Notes under the pieces: generated by a model | The model's input: the letters and a program-made list of their open reading frames with translations, nothing else | What the model was told of the DNA's origin: nothing | Database searches by the model: none | Origin: Pelargonium nanum | Taxonomy: Eukaryota; Streptophyta; Magnoliopsida; Geraniales; Geraniaceae | Direction of reading: 5' to 3' | DNA: 47,050 bases | NCBI GenBank assembly: GCA_036897485.1 | Contig: JAYMTF010000184.1 | Span: 1-47,050, forward strand | Position numbers and translations under genes: made by a program | Part shown: positions 34,785-47,050 of the stretch, piece by piece | Position numbering within the stretch: the stretch's first letter is position 1 | How the letters are laid out: the number at the start of each line of letters is the position of its first letter

Positions 34785-36359
34785 AACTCACTCACTCTGG
34801 ATGGCAGATACTGAGTCAACTCGCTGTTCGTATCTATGAATATGTTCTAAAACCCTAGTTGAGAGATTGGAAATAATTCAGTCACGTGCTATGCAGCAAA
34901 ATCACACTACACGGCCGCCAAAAACAACTCACTCGCGTATCTAAAGCATGTTTATCTCATAGTTATAAGATTCTCATTGTGTTTGATTCTCATCTGAGAC
35001 GGGTGAAATGAGATTCTTATTTTCATATTTTCGATGTTTTATAACACTGTATAAACTCAAATAATTGTAATTTTGTACTCGAATGACTTATTAAGAACTT
35101 TTTATTTCATAACGTTTTGAGAAAGAACGTATTATGAGTTAAACTTATCTTATAAAATGAATTTATATGCAAAAAAAACTAAAAATAAAAAATAAATGAG
35201 AGAGAAAAATCACAACATTATGCTCGAATGTCTATTTGAAATGATTTTTTTTTTTGTTATTTGTTATAAATTGTCTTGTGGGATCTCTTGAGGTATTAGG
35301 TTCTAGTTTTGATTATTACACTTGTTCATAAAAAAAATGTGTCAGGTGGGATGATGATTGTTTAATAAAAAACATTATTTGCTCCTTAAGGGACCAAAAA
35401 CTGAATTTAGCTCCTTAAATAAGCAAAATGCTCAAAGAGTCTAGTGGAACTTACAATATGTTTTTACCACATTTTCGCAATAAACTCAATATCTCACAGT
35501 CATGTATTTTAGAGCATCTCCTTACCATTTTCACTCCCTCCTGACATTATAGTTTTGAAGTATAGATAATAAATCAGGTCTAAATTCTTTTTCAAACACC
35601 TTTTACAACTAATTTTAGCAAACATCAATACAAACCATAGAAATAAAAAAAACAAAAAAGCGAGAAAAACTAAACATCAATAGAGAAAGCTAACGAGTCC
35701 CTAAATCAAATAAAATTTAAAAAATGATATACCGTTAGTTTGACTAATGACCTAAACATGTCTACAACTAAAGAAGACGAGAGCTCAAAGAGAGTAAAAC
35801 ACCGACGACGGTGACAAGAAAAAATTCACCGATACGAAAGTTTGAAGCAACTAAAGTATCTCAAACAAAGGTTGAAGATAAACATGATGAACTTGATAGG
35901 CAAAAAGAAGAGCTTGGTGACCGTACATGGTGAATGAAACATAAAGCAAAACTTGGGCAAAGACTTGACAGTACATACACATTCATATTTTTATAAACTG
36001 TTCAACGGTTCAACCTGTCTCTCAATCAAGTATCCAGCCAAAATCAAAGAACCATAGCATTTTTAGCTGTAATTATCCTTCACATAAACATGATATTCAA
36101 GGAGATGTTTAGCATATGAGAGCTCAATTGGGCCAAGATCAATAAAGCATGACATGCTAGCCAGCCATAGTTTATTAACTTACATATTAGAAAATTTTGC
36201 CTCTATCGACAACTTATGGAAAAATACATATAAGGTGATTAGAGAATTTTTACCTACTACAATTTATATTCGAATAAGGGGGTATAACCACCAAAAACAA
36301 AAGTTAACCTCCTTGTGTAACCAAAATTGTATGGGAAGAGATTTATTCAGATTTTTCAA
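34785..36359. other. Intergenic between BUD23 and COQ5
   Basis: Contains the BUD23 promoter (near 34785-34950) and the COQ5 3' region near 36000-36359. The rest is AT-rich, without a recognisable gene or repeat. Confidence 0.5.
34850..34857 (+). promoter_or_regulatory. Telo box (AAACCCTA) upstream of BUD23
   Basis: AAACCCTA lies about 66 bp upstream of the BUD23 ATG. Telo boxes near start sites are enriched in plant ribosomal-protein and ribosome-biogenesis genes. Function here is inferred. Confidence 0.5.
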
Positions 36360-40229
<3,870 letters not shown>

Positions 40230-41152
40230 TGCTACTCAAGAATATTTTGAGCTACAAGAATAAAGGTAAAATGTTAGGCATACTTTGTACTAAAATTTTA
40301 AATAGGAGACATAATAATTACAAATACTAATATACCAAAAAGCTAGTCAATTTTATCCATAACCCAAATACTTTGTGTGAGCTCTACCCTTTCATAAAAA
40401 ATTAATGGCCCCTAACAGTGACAAGATGTGAAGGGACTTATGAGTTTGGGACAGAATTAGTGAGAGTTGGGAGTATGCATAAAATAGGAAACTTTATAGT
40501 TTTACATCTTGTTGTAACATAACAAAGATGAAAACAAACAAAATTGTGACTAGCATCCTACCAGAGAATCACACACCGTACTAAACCCAAATAAAATCCT
40601 TGACCAAGAAACTTTTGTCAATACGACTACACTAAGAAATCATAAGAGACTCTTAATGACTAGAAACACAATATCTAAAAAAAACCAACTACGAATTAAA
40701 AGAGCCATTACCAGTAAAAAGTACTATACAACCTCCATTTCTTACCCTCTTCACAATTTTCCAACCAAAGCAAAGCTTCTGACAGATTTCAAAGGACATC
40801 CCAGTTTTATGTAGTTCCTTACATAACTAATTTTTATCACATTTCACAATAAGAACCCAGCCAAGACAAAATACCAATGCACATACACACAGCCAATCCA
40901 CTTTACCAAATAATCTATCAGAAACAGAATTGCTAAAATTCACATCAATGCCAATCCACATAAAAAAATCTCAACAGAAATTGAGAGAAACCAAACCATC
41001 CAAAGTGAATATATAGATTTATATATATATATGGTGGATTAGGGTTTCCATTGATACGGTGGTAAATACAAGTGAATTGAAGAAATAATCAAGAACTGAA
41101 ACACAAAATTGCAGTTAAAGAACGTATGGAGTTCACAAGCAGGCCGTAGGAA

Positions 41153-41230
41153 CTCACCGTAAATACTAAATTGTACTGCTGATCAGCTGGTCAGTTGCTT
41201 GCAGAGCTACAACGTACAAGTAAAAAAGAT
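41153..41230 (-). other. Probable noncoding first exon of COQ5
   Basis: The minus strand holds a donor TTTACG|GTGAGT at about 41158-41165. The coding exon at 40229 lies downstream with an acceptor-like TTCTTGTAG at about 40252-40260. No coding start fits in this exon. Exact ends are inferred. Confidence 0.45.
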
Positions 41231-42354
41231 AGACAGAGAAATCTATTAGGGAGACAGAGCTAAATTGGTGCTTTACATATTTTTTATTATGGGTTGACCG
41301 GGTTTAAAGAACGAACCTGGAGTTGAACCGGTTATGTCACCGGATCAACCAATTCACCGACCGGATCGATATAGATAATGCCCCTATGAACTATAATAAT
41401 TGTCTGCTTTATTTCGGAGTATTTTATGCAACAATATTCATAAAATAAATTAGTTAGAATAAATTAAATTTGTACAGCAAAAGAACTCAAGATATGTTGG
41501 TTCAAATGCTATAGATTCTCTTTGAGGTTTTAGGTTCGAACTTTTTTGCCAACAGTATAAACATGAAGTTATAGTTGTAGATGTGCAGAGTGATGCATTT
41601 TGAAGATCCGTAGGAAGGCAAATAGGCTAATAGATTTTATTGTCAATATTGTGTTGAATCCGCATGATCCAGACATGTTGTATTTTCCTAAAAGTTTACC
41701 TTTGTTACTTAAAGATAAGTTAAGAGATGCATTTTGAAGATCGGTAGGAAGGCGAATAGGTAACAGATTTTATTGTCAATTTTGTGTTGAATCCGCATGA
41801 TCCAGACATGTATTTCCTAAAAGTTTACCTTTGTTACTTAAAGATAAGTTAAAATTTTATAACCTTGATTCGTTGGATTTTTGTTAATGATAATTTCTTT
41901 TGGATAAAAAAATGTATCATTATTACTAAAAATATATAATCTGAAAATTTAGGCCAACAAATAATAGTAGGAAGAAATTACAACATTTTGTCTCTAAATA
42001 TTAAATAAAATAATCTATGATTTGGTAAGAAATAATGTAAAAACCGACTCTTTTTATATAATTTGGAGTGATTTAAGCTCTTATTTTTCAAATAAGTAGC
42101 TGATATGCAACATTAGACACCAGGCCATTTGGTTCAATTGAGAGCTACGAAGAAAAGAAGGCCAAAATCGACTAGTAGCTTGTTAAAGCTTATGAGGCTC
42201 TGATACCATATAGACGCTTGAATGACTCACAATTTATTGAATAAAAGTGTTGTTCAAATACAACAAGGTACAAAATACACAAATAGAATTGTGCTAATAA
42301 TTACTTGGCTAGATTATCAACCACAACTCACATTATTGTATCACTTACGATCTA
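41231..42354. other. Intergenic between GDSL and COQ5, with a tandem duplication
   Basis: Contains the COQ5 promoter side and the GDSL 3' end. A 134-bp tandem duplication lies at 41592-41852. No gene is supported. Confidence 0.5.
41592..41852. repeat. Tandem duplication, period about 134 bp, two copies
   Basis: Unit 1 (41592-41725) and unit 2 (41726-41852) both start GATGCATTTTGAAGATC and share GAATCCGCATGATCCAGACA and CCTAAAAGTTTACCTTTGTT. They differ by single bases and two small indels, so the duplication is fairly recent. Confidence 0.92.
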
Positions 42355-44366
42355 CTACTCAACAACAACTTTTCTTTCATTTTGCATTTCCACAATCGGA
42401 GTAATGACCGTATCTAGTTTAGCCTCCGCGAGTTGGCTGATATCAACCGGGTAAGCATCGGAAGAAGACTTAGCTTCGTACGCAGCTCCGCCATAAATCA
42501 AATTAACAGCTTGCGTAGGATGGACCGCGTCCCAGAATATATAGTCGGACCGGTTCGCACATACACTCCCCAAATCAAGACATAGTTCTTCACCGCTCGC
42601 AACTTCACAACAAGGACCATAGTTTGAAAGTTCATCTATAATATAAACAATAAACAAAGTCAATGTCACGCTTGTTGATAAAAATAATTTTTATTTTATT
42701 TTTATGAAAATACCTATTGATGTGATAGTCGAATTAGACCGAGAATTGATGTAAGTAAATAGAGCGTCGGGAAGCTTTCGGTTTAGGTAATCCACTAGCG
42801 ATATAAGTTGGGTATTGAATAACGTTGCAGCGGCGTTGCAATTTTCTTCGCATTCAGTTCCATTCAACATGATTGGAATGCAACCTATTTCTCCCAATCC
42901 ATATAGTGCTACCTTTCTTGCCCCGTTCAGGTACAAAGTCTATGATACGGGCATAAATTAGTACAAAAGAAAATAACGTTCAATAAGTAGTTAAGGTAAA
43001 CGTTAATTAGTAAACCTGTAGAAATTCAGAATATTGTGCAACGAGAACTAGAGCATACTCCTCGGGTGTGTATATGAAGCTGGTTGGGTACTCATCCGGG
43101 AGAAAATAGTTGTTAAGGTAGTCGTTGCTGCCAATGTCTATGGAATATATGCACTTCTTCAAGTACGTTGGAGTTTCTGAGGTTCCCAAAATCGTCGTAA
43201 TGTTGGAGACAATTTGCAAATGATGTTTTATTTGCATTCGAAGACTAGTTACTCCCTGTAAATACAAAGCCAAAAGATCATAACAAAGATTTATATCAAA
43301 TAATTAAGATTGTTTATTTAATGTATGTATATATGTATATGTATGTATACCAATGTGTTTCCGGTGTCATCACGAATCCCTGCTCCACCTGACGCATAAT
43401 TTACACCTTTAAGAGTTTCGTTGCCTCTCGCGGTGAGGAATGGTGGAATTAACTCCTCAAACCCTAGATATATTCCTGTGAAGATCGAGTTTCATTCCAT
43501 CATCATACACATGTATTTGAGTAAAATTGAAATGATGTGATGTAGACTGTAGAAGAGCCAGTATCTTTCATTTTCCTATTAATTATGTGTACCAACTAAA
43601 GCATTAATGGTTAGTTTATAGAGCCCTTCAATTATAAAGTTACTTGCATTATATGTACAATGGTAATTATCAATCATTGTCTATGTCTTAAACAACCTTA
43701 ACACGTCATTTAACCGACTCTAATTAGTTTGTTATCATGATCCTGTCTTAACAACATATTGTATAAAAATTATTTTGGGGTTGGTATAGGCACCATTTTG
43801 GGCTAAGGTCATTATCATATCTTATCCTAACAATAATATCTATGCATCATTGCATCCCAACAAAATATCACGTGGGGTTAAAATATGTGGACAAAACTAT
43901 TTCAGTGTTATCGCTTCTTCAAAATTTTAAGGAGCAGTATACAAAAGATAAAAAAAAGTTGGCAAATACAGGATTGTAAAGAGCTGTAAGTTGAGTTTAT
44001 TGTAAAAGTATATTTAGAAAAAATCAACTTTAAGAAAGTATAAAATTTGTCAATCAAGTATAACTAAATTATTTGCATTTCTATAATTTGATAATAGAGT
44101 GACTGACCGACGATATCAGCAACAGTGTGACCGTTGGTGAACCTCCCTCTCGGGACGTCGGGAAGGTCGATTCCGTAGGGCGCGTAGTTGGCTTTGTCCG
44201 TAGTATTGGCTACATCATTGTTGTTCCCATTATCCACCAACGAATCTCCGAACAAGAAGTAGCATGGAACTTGAGGTTCTGCTTCTGCAACACCAACACC
44301 ATTCAACATTATCATCATAAACGCTACTACTACTGCTGCCACTGCCCGGACCACCATCATCGTCAT
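42355..44366 (-). CDS. GDSL esterase/lipase, secreted
   Basis: Five exons on the minus strand: 44108-44366, 43351-43475, 43016-43255, 42714-42939, 42355-42635; 1131 nt, 376 aa, consistent phases and the standard five-exon plant GDSL structure. Residues 1-29 form a signal peptide. The conserved blocks are present: block I FLFGDSLVDNGNN with the nucleophile Ser42; block II NYASGGAGI; block III IGSNDYLNNYF (Asn oxyanion); block V DAVHPTQ with Asp319 and His322 completing the triad. Cys-rich sequence (GTECEENCN, YGPCCEV, LCLDLGSVCANRSDYIFWD) is usual. Secreted or cell-wall esterase; the substrate cannot be told from sequence. A TATA box lies about 50 bp upstream. The ATG at 44366 is the first in frame. 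Confidence 0.95.
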
Positions 44367-44415
44367 CGACTTAATTACTTGTATAGATTGGTGCTTTACA
44401 TATCAGAAAGCATAG

Positions 44416-44427
44416 CTTTTTATATAG
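44416..44427 (-). promoter_or_regulatory. TATA box of the GDSL gene
   Basis: The minus strand reads CTATATAAAAAG about 50-61 bp upstream of the ATG at 44366. Read by eye; the distance implies a very short leader. Confidence 0.5.
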
Positions 44428-45229
44428 ACTTCATGTCTGCAAACTGTGTTTAGTTAGGTCACGGTGGAGCCACAAATTTAATCCACAATTTACCCAGCTG
44501 CACACATTTATAATGGTGATGAGTTTATTTTGGGTAAAACCAGAGATTTTGACGTTTAGAGAATGGCAGGTGAGAGGAGAAGAAAAGGAGTTAAATAGTA
44601 ACGTTGATGGTTGAGTAGTGTTTATTTGACTGATTGGTAAACGGTAATAGCTGAGACTCAAGACATGAGAGAAGAGAATTGACTACAATTTTTTTCTAAA
44701 AATTATGAAGAAACTGCAAGTGGCATAAGTATGCTCGTTTTCAGTGTGATAGGCGTGGTGCGGTTAATTTTAGTGAAGAAAAGCTAATAATGTAGCAAGT
44801 GGAAAATAATAGTAGTGTACAGGAGATTGTTTAATACGTACAGTTGAAATTGTACATATATGGATCCCACTAATTAATTTAATGTCGGTACGTGGTACAA
44901 ATACAATTTCCGCCCACGTTTTAATTGAGTTGATAATCAAATATTAGTATGTAAAAATCGAGTATGGCAGTTGATACATTGAGTAGGATAGATTTAAAGT
45001 GATTGGTTGATAGGAAATTATTGAAAGATGATTGAAAAGCTAGCCTGAGTTGCATACTTAGCTTCTTCATATTCACAAGTTGAGATACGTAGCTTCACAT
45101 TTGTCACATTGGATATAAACAATACAAATGCTACATGATCTTTTTTATTTCCATAATTTTTTGGCCATTAGTCATTTGCCTCCACTTCACCTGCAATTTT
45201 TATTTTGGGGAACTTTTTATTTTGGTCTA

Positions 45230-45444
45230 AACCATGAGGTTTTTGAGCGAGCCCGTAAATTAGCGGTTGACACCTTTAAGCCGTTCTACTACACCCAGCT
45301 TAATCCTCATTCGAGCTGGGTAAGACAACAAGGGCGGCAAAGCTCTCCCTACCAAGTTTTAACGCAGCTGCATTCTCTAAGACTTGAACTCAAGACCTCA
45401 GGTTAAGCTGGAACAAACTCTTACCAGTTGACCCACGCGCTTGG
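45230..45444 (-). repeat. tRNA-derived SINE
   Basis: The minus strand starts CCAAGCGCGTGGGTCAACTGG (given in part: GCGTGGGTCAACTGGTAAGA), an A-box region, then CTTGAGTTCAAGTCT, a B box about 45 bp later, and a tRNA-unrelated body of about 120 bp. This is the classic plant SINE plan. Target duplications were not found by eye. Confidence 0.7.
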
Positions 45445-46189
45445 AAAACTTAGTTTATATAGGAACTGGTTTCTTACTAAAAAAGGACTAAAATGAGCCA
45501 AAAGTATGGGCCAAAAACTAATTACAACCCAATATAAAACAAATCTATATACAAGACCAAAAGTAATTTTATTAAATCTAATTATATATTTGATAACTTT
45601 ATCAAATCCTTCGTCTCATCAAAACCATGATTAAGTGTATGTTGCGTTGGACTCTATTGCGAGTTCATCAAATGTGGTAAAGTAGCGTAATTGAAGGAAG
45701 ACATATGAATCTAATTAAGATGGCGATTGACTTGGGTTCTCAATTTGTGGATAATAAGTGATGATAAAAATCGTAAGTTTATCCGAAAAGTAACAACATG
45801 ACATGTGGCGTCCAAACCCCGGCCACGTCACCTTACCTCACAACAACTTCACGAACTTTCACCGCGAACTTACACCCCGAACCATGGCCTCACATACTTA
45901 CTCTTAAACTGCGGCTTAGCCGATTTGTCCCAATTCTTTCATCGATCGACAACACGCGAGATTATCAACGACGCTGCGCGTGCTGAAACCATTTATGGAA
46001 AGGCCAAGGCATTCCAAACCTCTCAAAGCCCATTCAAGGGTATGAGAAAGACACGCGACACTTGGTTATCATATGCAGAAGTTCAATCCATCTTCTCGCG
46101 TCAACTCGAAAGCTCCTCGACACACTGAACTCAGACAAGGGATGTATAAGCAATGAGAGTGGCTGACAGACGGGTGTACATTTAAGCCA

Positions 46190-46540
46190 CCATATGTCAC
46201 GACAATGTTATGCATATCGCGACAGAACCTGGCATGGAGTCCAGTTTGGCTCGGTCCCTCATTCTTCTTGGTTTATGTCATGGCCAATGGACTTGTTGGC
46301 TTGGCATCTTATCCTTCTTGTTCACGATGAATGGACTTGGTGCATGGTAGTATATCGGGTGGACATACAAGGGGCTTGGGCGCGCGGTGATGTAATATGG
46401 CGTGTGATAATGGACACGGGCGTGTGAAGATGGACATGGCGTGTGTCTCGTGGATGAGTCCGAGGAGTCACTTTCTGAAAACATGTATGCAGGACCTGGG
46501 TCCAGGAGCAAGTTTGCGGGGGTGTAACCCAAAAGCCTCT
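46190..46540 (+). mobile_element. LTR-retrotransposon-like debris
   Basis: A sequence richer in G and C than its surroundings ends in TTTGCGGGGG followed by TGTAACCC, which looks like a polypurine tract next to an LTR start. Upstream are degenerate copies of a GGCGTGTG-containing unit. No gag or pol protein was recognised. Confidence 0.35.
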
Positions 46541-47007
46541 CCCTTTGACATTTTCAAATATAAAAAAATATCATTTGTAAACATTCATATCTAGTTCCTT
46601 ATGACAATGTCAGTCTATAACAATAACACACACAGAAACATTTTTTTTCCCTCCAAAGAACACGCACAGAGACATTATTTGATGTAGTTTCAGAAAAATC
46701 TTTAATCAAATTAAACAAAATATGTGATTTCATCATAATTCAAGGAGAAGGGCTTATGCCTTTTCCTCTGATTATACAGTAAACATTAAAAATTGAAATG
46801 ATTCTAGTTTTAAATTGATTGTTAATGATGATTTTATTGGAAAAATTGGAGGTATTTTGCCGGAAAATCAATGGAGGTATTGATGGCTGATAGAGAAAGA
46901 ATTAGAGAATATAATCATATTAAGGTATTATTGTAATGAGTTAAAACTACATAGTTTTGAGTCATCTTACCGATCACTTAAATAAAACTACGTAATATTA
47001 AGGGTTT

Positions 47008-47049
47008 GACTCACCTAAAACTTAGGTGAGTCGACTCACCTAAAACTTA
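47008..47049. repeat. 17-bp direct repeats flanking an inverted copy at the window edge
   Basis: GACTCACCTAAAACTTA occurs at 47008-47024 and 47033-47049; the sequence between (TTAGGTGAGTC) is the inverse of its first half, so a hairpin can form. It may be the tip of a mobile element that continues beyond the window. Confidence 0.7.
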
Positions 47050-47050
47050 A

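Larger units (their letters stand above)
44428..47050. other. Intergenic end region with SINE and LTR-like debris
   Basis: No supported gene. It contains a tRNA-derived SINE (45230-45444), GC-richer LTR-like sequence at 46190-46540, and a short direct/inverted repeat at the right edge. A 107-codon frame at 45805-46128 lacks an ATG start and a known domain. Confidence 0.5.

Noticed and set aside
45805-46128. 107-codon frame as a gene
   Set aside because: It begins with GTG rather than ATG, has no known domain and lies amid repeat debris.
46440-46485. Hammerhead-ribozyme-like words (GGATGAGTCCGAGGAG and CTGAAAAC)
   Set aside because: The CUGAUGA core has a mismatch, GAAA is not properly placed and no stem I/III pairing is evident.

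Overview
This window is nuclear DNA from a flowering plant, most likely a eudicot. The evidence is AT-rich noncoding DNA, short exons with GT-AG (and two GC-AG) introns, plant-specific gene families (DUF630/DUF632, HMA2/3/4-type metal pump, plant metaxin, multi-member GDSL lipases), and plant-style retroelements in introns and spacers. The species cannot be named from sequence alone. I rebuilt eight gene models by hand; in each one the exon lengths and phases add up to a complete reading frame.

Layout: 1-2.2 kb holds a decayed minus-strand fragment that resembles the Cys/His-rich tail of a heavy-metal ATPase, plus unexplained exon-like scraps. 2355-2807 (-) encodes an 80-residue secreted Cys-rich peptide. 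4447-7991 (+) is an HMA2/3/4-like P1B ATPase with nine exons; miniature LTR elements sit in two of its introns and a likely homopolymer frameshift lies near its C-terminus. 9985-12884 (+) is a DUF630/DUF632 protein. 13587-18854 (-) is METAXIN. 18.9-21.1 kb is a repeat-rich spacer with a large inverted repeat. 22134-29040 (+) is a Pumilio RNA-binding protein whose long sixth intron carries a dead LINE. 29983-34784 (-) is BUD23/RID2, an 18S rRNA methyltransferase. 36360-40229 (-) is COQ5, a ubiquinone C-methyltransferase. 42355-44366 (-) is a GDSL esterase/lipase. 44.4-47.05 kb is intergenic, with a SINE, LTR-like debris and a short repeat at the window edge.

Most of the genes are unrelated housekeeping functions in a normal plant gene-rich segment: metal export, mitochondrial protein import, mitochondrial ubiquinone synthesis, ribosome maturation, mRNA control and an extracellular lipase. 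They are not an operon or a biosynthetic cluster. I see no convincing wholly new system. The most informative points are the two degraded HMA C-terminal regions (one pseudogene, one frameshifted gene), the TRIM-like elements in the HMA introns, the two GC-AG introns, the orphan Cys-rich peptide and several uncatalogued-looking repeats.
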